DNA of 64,000 nucleotides from Proteles cristata cristata. Its lineage: Eukaryota; Chordata; Mammalia; Carnivora; Hyaenidae. The translations under genes and the position numbers were made by a program. Positions 33,986 through 44,460 of this stretch are shown in pieces; position 1 is the first letter of the stretch; each line of letters begins with the position of its first letter. The notes below the pieces were generated by a model. That model did no database searches, had not been told where the DNA came from, and worked only from the letters and a program-made list of their open reading frames with translations. Location of the stretch: the NCBI GenBank assembly GCA_017311185.1, contig JAESUZ010005536.1, forward strand, positions 62,001-126,000, in the 5' to 3' direction.

Positions 33986-34136
33986 AAATTACTAATAAAC
34001 GCTACAACATAGATGAACCTAGAAAACATTATGCTAAGTGAAAGAAGCCAGTCACAAATGACCACATGTATCATTCCATTTAAATACAATGTCCAGGAGC
34101 GCCTGGGTGGCTCAGTTGGTTGAGTATATGACTCTT

Positions 34137-34360
34137 TTTTTTTTTTTTTAATTTTTTTAATGTTTTCTTTATTTCTGAAAGAGAGACAGCATGAGCAGGG
34201 GAGGGTCAGAGAGAAGGGGAGACACAGAATCTGAAACAGGCTCCAGTCTCTGAGCTAGCTGTCAGCACAGAGCTTGATGCGGGGCTCAAACCCACGAACC
34301 ATGAGATCATAACCTGAGCTAAAGTCAGATGCTTAACTGACTGACCCACCCAGGTGCCCT
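34137..34360 (-). mobile_element. Felid SINE nested in a SINE nested in an L1
   Basis: Poly-T start and inverted head CTGACCCACCCAGGTGCCC. GAGTATATGACTCTT is duplicated exactly at 34122-34136 and 34361-34375. Confidence 0.95.
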
Positions 34361-34460
34361 GAGTATATGACTCTTGATCTTGGCTCAGGTCTTGATCTCA
34401 GGGTTGTGAGTTCAAGCCCCATGTCAGGTTCTGCACTGGGCATGGAGCCTACTTAAAAAG

Positions 34461-34461
<1 letters not shown>

Positions 34462-34491
<30 letters not shown>

Positions 34492-34621
34492 CACACAAAC
34501 ATATCTACATACACACATATATACATATATATATACACATACACACACATATATACTCATGTATATATGGGTGTATACATATATATGTATATAAATATAT
34601 TTATGCCATTTATATGTATAT
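34462..34621. repeat. AT/CA-rich compound microsatellite
   Basis: Units of TA, CACA, TATAC and GTATAT alternate, grown from a SINE poly-A tail. Confidence 0.85.
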
Positions 34622-34935
34622 AAATATAATGTCCAGAATAGGCTAATCCATAGAGATAGAAAATAGATTAGTGGTTGCTGAGGACTAAGTGGATGGGAAG
34701 AGGTTGGGGAAGTGCTGGCTAAGGGGAGTAGAGTTTCTTGTGGGGTAAGGAAAATGTTCTAAAATTGATTGTGCAATTCATAAATACATAATTGTGTAAA
34801 TACATAAATAACCATTGAATTGTAGACTTTTAAATGAGTGAATTTTACGGTATATGAATTATATCTCAATAAAGCTATTTACAATTTTTTAGAGTTATTT
34901 TGTCTGTAATCTATTGGTGCGGGTCTAGACCCATT

Positions 34936-35146
34936 CTTTTCTTTTCTTAAATGTTTTTATTTATTTTTGAGAGACAGAGCGAGTGGGGAAGGGGGCAGAG
35001 AGAGAGAGGGAGACACAGAATCCAAAGCAGGCTCCAGGCTCTGAGCCGTCAGCATTGAGCCTGATGTGGGGCTTGAACTCACAAGCTATGAGATCATGAC
35101 CTGAGCTGAAGCCAGACACTTAACCGACTGAGCCACCCAGGCGCCC
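34936..35146 (-). mobile_element. Felid tRNA-derived SINE
   Basis: TTTTATTTATTTTTGAGAGA start and inverted head CGACTGAGCCACCCAGGCGC. CTAGACCCATT (34925-34935) recurs with one change at 35147-35157. Confidence 0.94.
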
Positions 35147-35476
35147 CTAGACTCATTGTAAAACACACTATGTTTGCCACATGATAGTCACATTCTGAGG
35201 TCCCAGTGGTTAGGGCTTCAACATCTGAATTTATGCCATCAAAAAGAAAAATTTTATGTATAGACCCCTGGGTCTCACCCCAGGATCAGAAGAGCCCAGC
35301 AATCTGCATTTAATTAAAATTTCAGACCCTCTTCCCTCTGCTCCCTGGGTCAGCAGTGGGCTCACAAGGAGGCAGCCAACCAGGGAAGGAGCTTGACTAG
35401 CGTGGGCCTAAGGCACACTATAGGATTTCCCCAGTGACTGGGGTAGACGGCAGTTTCACCTGAGGGATTTTCAGTT

Positions 35477-35699
35477 GTTTTTTTTTTTTTTAATGTTTTT
35501 TATTTATTTCTAGGAGATAGAGAGACAGCGTGAGCAGGGGAGGGTCAGAGAGAGAGGGATACACAGAATTAGAAGCAGGATCCAGGCTCTGAGCTAGCTG
35601 TCGGCACAGAGCCCGACGCGGGCCTCGAACCCACGAACCGCGAGATCATGACCTAAGCGAAAGTCAGACATTTAACCGACTAAGCCACCCAGGCGCCCC
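35477..35699 (-). mobile_element. Felid tRNA-derived SINE (CTAGAAATAAATAA-tail subfamily)
   Basis: TATTTATTTCTAGGAGATAG start and inverted head ACTAAGCCACCCAGGCGCCC. AGGGATTTTCAGTT (35463-35476) recurs with one change at 35700-35713. Confidence 0.95.
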
Positions 35700-35714
35700 A
35701 GGGATTTCCAGTTT

Positions 35715-37845
35715 TAAGAAAGCCAAATGGGGCATGGAAACCCTAGCATCACGCATCTTCTGGAGAAAGTCCTTGTTAACTGTGGGAACGCCCTCTCCCC
35801 AGCAGGGTTTTCCATACCACCCTGCTTGCAGCCTCTGTGGGGGGTTGGGGGGACTGGCATATTTGAATCTCTAGAGGGTCAGGGGAGGCACTTGAGATAG
35901 TTACATTTATCAAATGTGGGCATCAGGAGTGAGGTCGGGCATCCCTCTTATATGGCCAGCCCAGGCCATTCCACATGGAGACATTCTCATGCGAAGGACA
36001 GGGTAGGGATGTGTTCTGTTTGTTTTTCATCAGTTTCATCCAAAAAAGCAGGGTTGTCCCCTGAAAAAGAGCCCTTTATGCCTTATGGGTTTGTGATCTT
36101 CTGGAACTCCATGCTGGAGGTCAGGTTCATCAAGTCCACTTGGATGGCGCCACCTTCCACTGCTGGAATTGAGGTCCACGCCGAGGCCCTGCCTTGTGCC
36201 CTAAATCCTGTGGGAGAAGAGATGTGAGCTGGCAGTTCACCCCGGTGCACCGAGAGTCCTGCTCCCCAAACCTCAGGCCACCTTCACAACTGCTCCCAGG
36301 GCACTGGCCACCGGCCTGTCGCAGTAGCGACGTGCTTTCTGCGGCTTGAATCAGGACAGGCCCTGCTGGCCCAGCCTGGTTGGCTTTTCTAGAAGCTGTT
36401 GGCCCCACAGCTGGCACTGCCCGCTGCCCTGCGCAGAGGTAAGAGCCCACGGCTGCACCCTGGGGTGCTCTAGTCACCAGCCTTTGGTTGTCCCTCCCTG
36501 CCAGCAGGGGCAGACCATGACACGGTTGTCGGGGCTGTCCAGACCAGAGCTGAGGCAAATAGGATTCAAAAGGAGCCCAGAGAAGCGTGTCATAAGTCAT
36601 CTGCTGCCGTGACTGGCCAGTGGGGCACCAGGGGAGAGGAGCAAAGGACAGACACGCTCAGGGACACATTCCTGGGCCTCCTGCCTGAGAAAGCCTGGGA
36701 AGGGGCCCAGAAACCTGCATTTTAAAGGATTCTCTTAGGGCATGCACAGGCAGGCTTGGGGAGTGTGGTTTTAAGAAACCATGTTGGGCTTCGTGCAGGG
36801 AAGCTTGGTAAGGGTCACAGGTCAGCATGAGAAAGTAGACTTTGCTTCAGGTGTTGGGAGCCTCCCTCCATTGGCTCAGGGGCAAGGGCTTGCCTCACCC
36901 CATAACCTAGAACCCAAGCCCAGCCCCCTCGCACCGAGGGAGGCCTGGGGCGGCCAGGCCAGGCGGGGAGAAGCCTCAAGCTGAGAGGGTGGTGGTGGGA
37001 GACCAAGCTGGGGGCTGAGGCGAGCTGAGGGTCCCGGGGGCTGAGGCGGGCCCACAGCTGCAGCAAGGCTTGCCATTGGGAAATTCTCACACGTTTGCAA
37101 AATGCAGCAATTATTCTGAGCGCTGCCCGCAGGAGCAGCTGCTTTCTATTCTCACCATGGGTGCATAGGATCTTGAACCTTAGTGGACATGTGTCCCCTT
37201 GCAATACAGACACAGCCTCTCCTGAAGCTGGGTGTGCCTGGGACTCCAACTAAGGGCAGGGCTCTGCACGTTCCCAGTCAACGGGGAAAGCTTCTGCTCA
37301 GTCAGGCTTCCAGAATCACTAGCCGGTTTCAGCAGTTGGCGCGGGCACTTGAATTTTAGACAAGAGCAGTCTCAACACTTAACAGCTAAGAGGCGACAGA
37401 CCTTCTGCCAAGCTAAAAGTTTCAGAAAGTTTTATATTACAGCACCAAATCCAGTGTTATGGTTCCAATCAATTCAGGAAATAAAATGTCTACAATTTAT
37501 TTGGGTCTCTAAGACTCAGAACTCCTGGCCAAGAATGTGCCCTTTGATCTTCATCCCTTTAATCTGAAGCATTCCCTAAGTGCATTTCCATTTTAAGGAA
37601 CAATGCCTTATATTGGCATAGTTCTCTTGACCGAAAAAACTCAGATTGTGTTTTAGGATTCCAACCCTCGGATTAAGTTCAGTGTAACATCCTAGTGCCT
37701 AACATGTGCCAAGTTTCTACCCTCCTCGAGCACAGAGACAAGGAGGGAAACCGGGGGAGAAGTGAGCTGGATTGCCATTGAGATACGAGAAGCCAAGTGC
37801 AGGGAGTTCCTAGGACGGAGCAATCACGTGTGATGGGGGCACCAG
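35715..37845. other. No gene or repeat recognised; GC-rich centre
   Basis: 36100-37100 is GC-rich with overlapping open frames on both strands (for example 36130-36600 minus, 156 codons; 36815-37249 minus, 144 codons). None resembles a known protein, and no splice context supports them. CCAGCAGGGGCAGACC near 36501 is loosely CTCF-like. Confidence 0.45.
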
Positions 37846-37849
37846 AGAA

Positions 37850-38080
37850 GGTTTCAGGAGGGGGGTATTTGTGTTGGGCCTCAAAGGATAGAGAGGCTGC
37901 TAAGATGAGGAGAGAAGGCAAAAGAACATTCCAGGCCAGGGGGTAAGACTGGAGAAGTGCAGAGCATGCTTGGAGAATCGCAGGCAGTTCACGATAGCCA
38001 GGAGCTAGGGTGGAGGAAAGGCAGAGATAGGGCTGGACTGTAGGGGCCCAGACTCCCTTGAATTAGCTCAAGTAACAAGA
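37850..38080 (+). repeat. L2-like relic, tentative
   Basis: GGGCCTCAAAGGATAGAGAG, GAACATTCCAGGCCAGGGGG and GAAGTGCAGAGCATGCTTGG resemble L2 body sequence. Confidence 0.45.
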
Positions 38081-38084
38081 TGGC

Positions 38085-38625
38085 GCACAACACAATTCTG
38101 AGGGACCTCACAGAGATGGTGCTTAGGAAGTGAGCCTCCAGATATGGGAGCATGGAAAGCAGCTATGCCCAGTCACTGTGTCTCTAGAGGCCCCCGTGAG
38201 CTCCCGCCACTGCTTCCCTCTGCAGTCTGTGGCTTCTGCTCCCCGAGGGGGCCCACCTAACCTGTAGGTCAAGTGTCCATCACCACAACCAACTCGAAGG
38301 CAACTGTCCCCTTAACAAGTGGCCAGTCAGTGGCTTGGTTTCTCCTGGTCAGGATTCTGCCTCTGGCATCATCAAGCCATTCTTGTTGGGGGAGGGGAGG
38401 GTCACATGGTAAACAGGTCACCTTCAATAGAGGGTGTGGTATGGTGTTATTTAGAGAGGGGTGTGGGCTGGGCAGGCCCTGCAAATGTGTCTTCCTCCAC
38501 TAGTGATGGTCAGTGGGAACCATCACACATTTTCAGAGCACAACACAATCAAAGCTGTGATTTTATATTATTCTCCATCATGGGAAGGATGGATTGCAGA
38601 AGATGGGGAAGTTGCCCCCACACAG
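38085..38625. other. No gene or repeat recognised
   Basis: Overlapping plus-strand open frames at 38273-38687 show no domain. Confidence 0.45.
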
Positions 38626-38629
38626 GTCC

Positions 38630-38845
38630 ATCATCTACTATGTACCAAGCCCTCTTTTCGGTGCCAGATGCACATTACTGTATTTAGTTTTCACAAGAGA
38701 CCACTGAGGAAACTGAGGCAGAAAGTCTTGAAGATGTGAAGTAACTTACCCAGAGTCACGCAGCTAGTAAGTGGTAGAATTAGGATTTGGACCTGAAATC
38801 AGTGCAGACTTGAAATCCGCACTTTGCCATCCTACCAGGGCAGCC
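38630..38845 (-). repeat. MIR relic
   Basis: ATCTACTATGTACCAAGCCC, GAGGAAACTGAGGCAGAAAG and AGTCACGCAGCTAGTAAGTG follow the inverted MIR through most of its length. Confidence 0.85.
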
Positions 38846-39194
38846 AGCCAGCCAGGACAGCCTCTGGTGGATGTCTGCGGGTGCCTCACATCCCACGAGT
38901 CCACCCTGAATCCATTATCTCCTGCATATTTTCCATTTTTCCTCTTGGGTCTTCCATGTCTGTTAATGCTATCACCATCTCCCCAGTCACCCAAAGTCAA
39001 ATCTCTCTCAATCTTTTTCCTTCTCTGTAAAAGAGAGGCAATATCACTGTGCTCCCATATGTGTGAGCTCCCCATGGGAATCATCTCATTTGCGTCACAC
39101 AACCCAGCGCAGAGTATGGCGCTAAGTGGATGCACGACTGACGGACAGAGTGACTGGTTGACTGTGTGACCACAGGAGCACGGCCTGGAGTTTT

Positions 39195-39420
39195 ATGTCT
39201 AATCTAGCAGTCGGCGAACTTTTTCTGTAAAAGGCCAGGTATAAATGTTTTCAGCTCTGAGGGTCAAAGCATCTCTGTCACAACTGCTCAACTTTGCCAT
39301 TGTAGGGAAAACCCAGCCACGGACAAAGCATCGGTGAGTGGGCAAGGCTGTGTTCCCAGACAACATTGATATGAAAACAAACAGGGGGCCGATTTGGTCC
39401 TGGGGTTGTAGTTTAGTGTC
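39195..39420. mobile_element. Old DNA-transposon-like relic, same family as 1-435
   Basis: AGTCGGCGAACTTTTTCTGT, AAAAGGCCAGGTATAAATGT, CAACTGCTCAACTTTGCCAT and GGGGGCCGATTTGGTCCTGG are the same series seen at 1-435 and 50785-51215. Family name not assigned. Confidence 0.65.
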
Positions 39421-39439
39421 TTCTGGTCTTTATTCTGGG

Positions 39440-39555
39440 TCCCTCCATGAAGGTGGGACCATGTCTGTTTAGTTCATATGGTTTTCCCCAAGGGTCTAGC
39501 ACAGTGCCTGGCACATAGTAGATGTTCCATAGATGTTTGCTGAAGGAATGATTCA
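39440..39555 (+). repeat. L2 3' end
   Basis: GGACCATGTCTGTTTAGTTC, GTCTAGCACAGTGCCTGGCA and CATAGTAGATGTTCCATAGA are the characteristic L2 3' terminus. Confidence 0.8.
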
Positions 39556-39987
39556 ATAGGAGAAAGCATGTGAGCAAGAACCAAAGACTGGCTGAGAAGG
39601 GATGGAGATTTGGGGATCACCCGGCTATGAGTTGCAGAACCAGGTTCAGTGTAAGAAACGCAAACCATACTAAGGTTTCTGAGCAAAAAGTGATTTAAAA
39701 ATGGGGATTTACAACTTGTTGGGAGGCCTGGGGGGGAGGCTCTATGTTGGACCACCAGGGGTGGCTCCCAGAACGTGTCAGAACTGACCGCAGGAGAGTG
39801 GCCACCGTGCTACCATCAGGCATGGCAGGGCTTGAGAAGATGCCACTGGAACTATTACCTTAAGAACATGACAGCTGCAGCCTAATGGTCAGAAAGCGGT
39901 GGGCAGGAAGCTGGTGACAGTGTGCCACATCTGCCCACGAGCTGGGATATGGCGCCCAGCCACTGGACGCCTCTTCAGTTGACTCTT

Positions 39988-40214
39988 TTTTTTTTTTTTA
40001 ATAGTTTTTGTTTGTTTGTTTTTATTTATTTCTAGGAGAGAGAGAGACAGCATGAACAGGGGAGGGTCAGAGAGAGAGTCACAGACTGAAACAGGCTCCA
40101 GGCTGTGAGCTGGCAGTCAGCACAGAGCCCGACGCGGGGCTCGAACCCACAAACCGCGAGATCATGACCTAAGCGAAAGTCGGACGCTTAACCGACTAAG
40201 CCACCCAGGCACCC
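39988..40214 (-). mobile_element. Felid SINE with a perfect 17-bp target duplication
   Basis: T-rich tail with a GTTTGTTTGTTT run, TTTCTAGGAGAGAGAGAGAC, B-box and inverted head. CTCTTCAGTTGACTCTT is identical at 39971-39987 and 40215-40231. CpGs in the tRNA part are largely kept. One of the younger copies here. Confidence 0.96.
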
Positions 40215-40494
40215 CTCTTCAGTTGACTCTTAATACTCTCAGAGCTGGGGATTGGACATCAGTGGCTCTGTGACCTTGCTTTCCAGCAGAAGGCAGCCAA
40301 AAGCTGCAGGAAACTGGCTTCCGCCTCATTTCTGCCTTCCACACTTTGTGCAAATATGTCTGACTGGTATAGCTTAGTTAGCACCGTGATGCTAATGGGA
40401 AGGGAGTCTGGAAAATACAGTTTTTAGTTCCCTCGACTGTGCAGCACCAGGAGGTATCCTAGAGAGAGGAGGGAATGGATTCATGCAATGGTTG

Positions 40495-40670
40495 GCACAA
40501 CCTGTATTTTCTGGTGATCCACTGCTGCAAAGTAAACCATCCCAAACCTTCCTGGCTTAAAACCACAGTCATTTGTTTTCCTTAGAAATTTGAAATGGAG
40601 CAGGGCTTGGTGGGGGCAGCTTGTCTCTGCTCTACGCAGAGTCAGCTGGGGTAGTTCAACTGGTGGCTTA
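40495..40670. repeat. Old interspersed repeat relic, family not assigned
   Basis: GATCCACTGCTGCAAAGTAA, ACCATCCCAAACCTTCCTGG and CAGAGTCAGCTGGGGTAGTT belong to a common mammalian repeat. I cannot name it with certainty. Confidence 0.45.
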
Positions 40671-40935
40671 AAACACGGGCTCCACCACGTGAGCAAATCC
40701 ACAAAACCACCCGGGAGGCCAAAGTGAAGAGGAGACAGCCCTCATCAAGAGCCCCAGCTGAGCCCCTGGGCAGCAGCCACATCAGCTTACCAGCCACTTG
40801 TGGCCCCTGTGAAAATAAGTCCCCCAGCCCCATCTGGGCTGTCCGAGCTGGTGCTGTGTGGAGCAGAAATATCCCCGATGAGCCCCAATCCCAGACCCAC
40901 GAGCGAAATAGAGGACTGTTTCTAACACTAAGTTT

Positions 40936-40957
40936 TGGTGGTGGTGGTGGTGGGGTT
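40936..40957 (+). repeat. (GGT)n short tandem repeat
   Basis: Six or seven GGT units followed by GGGG. Short G-quadruplex candidate. Confidence 0.8.
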
Positions 40958-40959
40958 TT

Positions 40960-41885
40960 GCAGGAAGAGATCACCAATGTGCAGTTTGTGCTAAATCTGA
41001 AGGAGGGGGATAGCAGACATAGCCATCAACAAGAAATGAAGCAGCCAATGCCACGGAGGCGTGATGGTTGACCTAAGTACAAGGCAAGTCTACCTCTCCC
41101 TGGCATCCTGAACAGTCAGATTTAGCAGCTCTCTATATCTGTTTTCCTAAAAATCCACTCGGTGTGCTTTGGGCTTTATCTACCCATCAGTACTGTTGCC
41201 TGGCAGCTCTTTGTCTCTTCCAGAAACTGCCCCTCAAGCAAGCTGTGATCATGACTGAAACACTTTAGATTTTCAAATTACAGCCTGTCATAAAAAGGCA
41301 AGACTGACCTTTTGGGGCTCTAATTTTTAGACAGGCTTCCAGGAGAGCTCAGGTTATTTCCAACTCCGGAGTTGTCACATACAGTTGAGCCGGTTGTGTA
41401 CTGCACAACTTTGGTGGTGGCGGGGGAACCATTTACACGATCTCTTGGCATATTTACTACAATAGTTTTCTGGCCGAGAGCAGCAAAGTGTCTTGATGCA
41501 GGTAGCTTTTTGTAATTTATAGCTAGTTGCAGGAGGCATAGGAACAAACCAGTGTCTAATAAATCTTGGGACAGTAGCAGGGGATGGGGGGAGAGAAGGG
41601 AGGAGTGGGGAGGAGTATTGAGGAGGAAGCCTCTTTGGCTAACCACAATGGGCACCCAGGGACTAAGAAATGTTGACATTTGTGGGGTTCACGGTTCAGC
41701 CCTGGGGGGCCAGTGGGGTTATCAAGGAGGCAAGAAAGGCCGAGAAGGCAAAGCAGACAGAATCAGCCACAGACTTGCCGGGAAAGACAGAAATCTCAGG
41801 GCTGACTCTACTAAAGAAATCATGGCCCTTTGTAGACAAATGGGGACACAGAGTAAATGTGAATATCTAAATAAAAATTCTATGG
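40960..41885. other. No gene or repeat recognised
   Basis: Open frames at 41320-41679 (minus) and 41552-41899 (plus) overlap and show no domain. Confidence 0.45.
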
Positions 41886-41887
41886 TT

Positions 41888-42092
41888 CTGGGCACCTGAG
41901 GGGATCAAACGTTGATCCACTGTTAAGCGTCCGACTCTTGATTTCGGCTCAGGTCATGAGATCTCATGGTTCATCAGTTTGAGACCCACGTTGTTCTCTG
42001 GGCTGACAGTGCGGAGCCTGCTTGGGCTTCTCTCTCTCCTTCTTTTCTCTGCCCCTCCCACATGCTCTCTCTCTCAAAATAAATAAATAAAC
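41888..42092 (+). mobile_element. Felid SINE with a rearranged A-box region
   Basis: From TGTTAAGCGTCCGACTCTTG onward it is a regular SINE ending AAATAAATAAATAAACTT. The head keeps GGGCACCTG, but the A-box segment is replaced by GGATCAAACGTTGATCC (41902-41918), a 7-bp inverted repeat with a 3-nt loop. Confidence 0.85.
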
Positions 42093-42160
42093 TTGTGGGG
42101 GTGGGGGGCGGGGGTGGTGGTGGGAGGATGGGAGGCAGAGGGGAGGCGGGGGGAGGCACA
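42093..42160 (+). other. G-rich tract with G-quadruplex potential
   Basis: TGTGGGGGTGGGGGGCGGGG and later GGGGAGGCGGGGGGAGG give many G-runs of three or more on one strand, directly after a SINE tail. Confidence 0.5.
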
Positions 42161-42299
42161 GCTCGCTGCGAGAGTGCCCCTGCCGAAGTGCAGGCCTTTC
42201 TCCACCCCAGCCGTCACCACTCTGGTTCTGAAAAGCTCCATCAGTTGTGGCCAGCTATCATCACTCGCAGCAACAGCTCAGCTTCTGAGCGGCTAGGGG

Positions 42300-43490
42300 G
42301 AATTACATGATGACTTTTTATTTCAAATACTGTAGCCTGCAAAGCCTTGATCTCTGGAACGATGTTCTCCATTTTGCGTCTGACTCCAAAGCAGAATCCC
42401 AGCCAAGCACAGCTTTTTGTTTTATCTGTTTACCTTCCAGGGTCTCCTTTGGCTGCGTGCACGTTGCTTTTCTTCTTGGCATGCTGTTTTAAGCACAGCT
42501 TTGCTACATTTCCATTTTCTCTGCTATTAAAGACCAAGTACTTATTTGAATTAGAGCAGAAAAACACTGACTAGAGCGAGGCACCGCTCTCCCCTCTGAA
42601 ACATGTGGGGCCGCGGCTTAGTGATGGCTACGAAAATGATGAACGCCCCCACCCCCCACCCCCACTTTCACTTTGAGACCTTCAGGAACGGATAAACTAA
42701 TATTTTCTGGCATTTGCAGGTGAAAGGAGGGAGGTGAAGTGGCTCACACAGGATCGCACTGATTGCCGTCTGATTCCTCTCCCTTCCCAATTACCTCCAA
42801 AATTACGCACTGGTGAACAGTGTTGGAGCTGTTCATATTTTAAATCAAACGAAAGTCCATTGAAGTAGGAAAATTATGCATTTTACATAAATGATGTGGG
42901 CAAATTATTATTCCATTTTTTAAAACAGGGTTTTTCCCATCACTTTACTGTGCACAATGTAATACGGTTAATTTACCAGAAAGCATTGTTATACATTCCC
43001 TAATTCTCGAGGCAACTGCTGCCATTTGCTTACCATTTCCCCACTGTTCCCTGGGAATTGACAGACTTCCGGCTCCATTATGGTGGTTTGGGTTCCCGAG
43101 CCATCTCGCGAGGCTCTGCTTCCCTCGTGTCTTCCAGTGCTCATCCCTCAGGAAGAGTCTAAAATGAAAGGATTCACAGACCTGGGTTTAGTTTATGACC
43201 GGCTTTAAGTGAACCCTTCTGTAAATGCACACCAAAAAGAAAAAATGAAAAAGGAAAAGAGAAAAAAAAAAAGATGAAATCTCTTGCTGTTTGGTAATAC
43301 TTCCCCACAGTATTACATGTACAGTTTTCATTAAAAAACACTAATCTCATTTCATTCTCTCCTGCTTCTAATTAGCTACTCATTGATTATTACACTGCAA
43401 GCCCTTGACAATTAACCAAAGGGAAAAAAATTCCAAAACAAAACAACCAGAAAAACATCTTGCAACTCCTCATATATATCTTCTTTCATG
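42300..43490. other. Repeat-free AT-rich block, possible regulatory element
   Basis: About 1.2 kb without recognised repeats except A-rich tracts (43240-43275). It holds AT-rich motifs such as AAATTATGCATTTTACATAA and TTACACTGCAAGCCCTTGAC. No coding frame of interest. Regulatory function is only a possibility. Confidence 0.3.
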
Positions 43491-43797
43491 AGTTTACATA
43501 CTGCATGATGATTCAAGCAACACAGCCGAACAAGTGGAAGGAGAGGAAAGAATGACAGTGGGTTCACAAATGGGAGAAAACCCCCTACTCATTGCTATTA
43601 AGAGAGGTGGGAAGGAGTTATTACAAGCTTCTCCTGCAATTCTTTTATTCTCATACTCTGTAAATATATTGCAAACTACTGCATCATTCCAGTCAGGACA
43701 CTGAAGCCAACCATCTGCCCAAAGCCTTTCTCCCTGACCTTTTATGGTATTATCTTCAGTTAGCAGCTCAGTGATTGGAATAGCCGCTGTACCTATA

Positions 43798-43803
<6 letters not shown>

Positions 43804-43888
<85 letters not shown>
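43804..43888. repeat. Compound (TG)n(AG)n microsatellite
   Basis: About 24 uninterrupted TG units are followed directly by about 17 AG units. Confidence 0.95.
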
Positions 43889-43892
<4 letters not shown>

Positions 43893-44079
43893 AGAGGGAT
43901 TGATTATCGATTTAGATTTTCTTTGGTTTGGTTTTTCTTCGTTTAGATGCATTTGCCGAGCACCTACTATATCTAAAGCAAATGCTAGCCCCTAATGGAG
44001 GTTGGGAATCAAAAGGAAACATATCTAAGGGCAAAAAACACTGGCCCTACCATTAAACAATATATGATGTGTTTCTACT

Positions 44080-44460
44080 TGTCCTTTAAGATCGAGTTCA
44101 GACATTACCTCCTCCAGGAAGCTTTCCTTGCACTCCCCATTCTGGGTTGGATAGCACTCTTTTGCTATCACCTGCAGAGACCTTATTGTTTTTTTTAAAT
44201 CTTTCATTATTTTTTTACACTTAAAAAAAAAAAATAAACCCTATTCCCAATGTGGGGCTCAAACTCACAACCCTGAGATCAAGAGTCACACGCTTTACCT
44301 CCTGAGCCACAGAGTCACCCTGTAGAGAGCTTACTGTAAGTATCTTTCATGGGTCTCCATCTTCATTGGACTGGGAATATTAACTGTCTCTGACTTTCTA
44401 GTGCTAAGTACAGGGTCTAGCCCATAACAAGCACTCAACAGATGTTTGGAGAAGGAATGA
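44080..44460 (+). repeat. L2 3' part split by an older SINE
   Basis: GACATTACCTCCTCCAGGAA and GCTTTCCTTGCACTCCCC (44100-44140), then GGGTCTAGCCCATAACAAGC and ACTCAACAGATGTTTGGAGA (44410-44455), are consecutive L2 segments. Confidence 0.75.
44190..44322 (-). mobile_element. Older short carnivore SINE in the L2
   Basis: CCCAATGTGGGGCTCAAACT, CACAACCCTGAGATCAAGAG and CTGAGCCACAGAGTCACCCT. AGAGACCTTA before it and AGAGAGCTTA after it look like the target duplication. Confidence 0.85.

Larger units (their letters stand above)
34097..34621 (+). mobile_element. Older short SINE with an expanded AT/CA tail, split by a younger SINE
   Basis: The head GAGCGCCTGGGTGGCTCAGT (34097-34136) resumes at 34376 (GATCTTGGCTCAGGTCTTGA) and ends in poly-A at 34460. 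The tail then grows into about 150 bp of TA/CA/GTATAT repeats. AAATACAATGTCCAG (34082-34096) and AAATATAATGTCCAG (34622-34636) are the target duplication, which shows the whole microsatellite belongs to the insertion. Confidence 0.85.
33430..34890 (+). mobile_element. L1 3' end carrying nested SINEs
   Basis: L1 3' motifs appear in order in three blocks: 33430-33655 (CATAGCAGCATTATTCACAA), 33986-34096 (CATTATGCTAAGTGAAAGAA) and 34622-34890 (GGTTGCTGAGGACTAAGTGG to TATATCTCAATAAAGCTATT). Four SINEs and an AT-rich satellite tail fill the gaps. Confidence 0.85.

Noticed and set aside
35165..35345. Possible further MER5 or LTR fragments
   Set aside because: Some words (CACATTCTGAGGTCCCAGTG, CAGCAATCTGCATTTAATTA) look repeat-derived, but the match was too short and mixed to assign.
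43494..43952. 152-codon minus-strand frame with SLSLSL and THTHTH runs
   Set aside because: The repetitive part is the translated TG/AG microsatellite.
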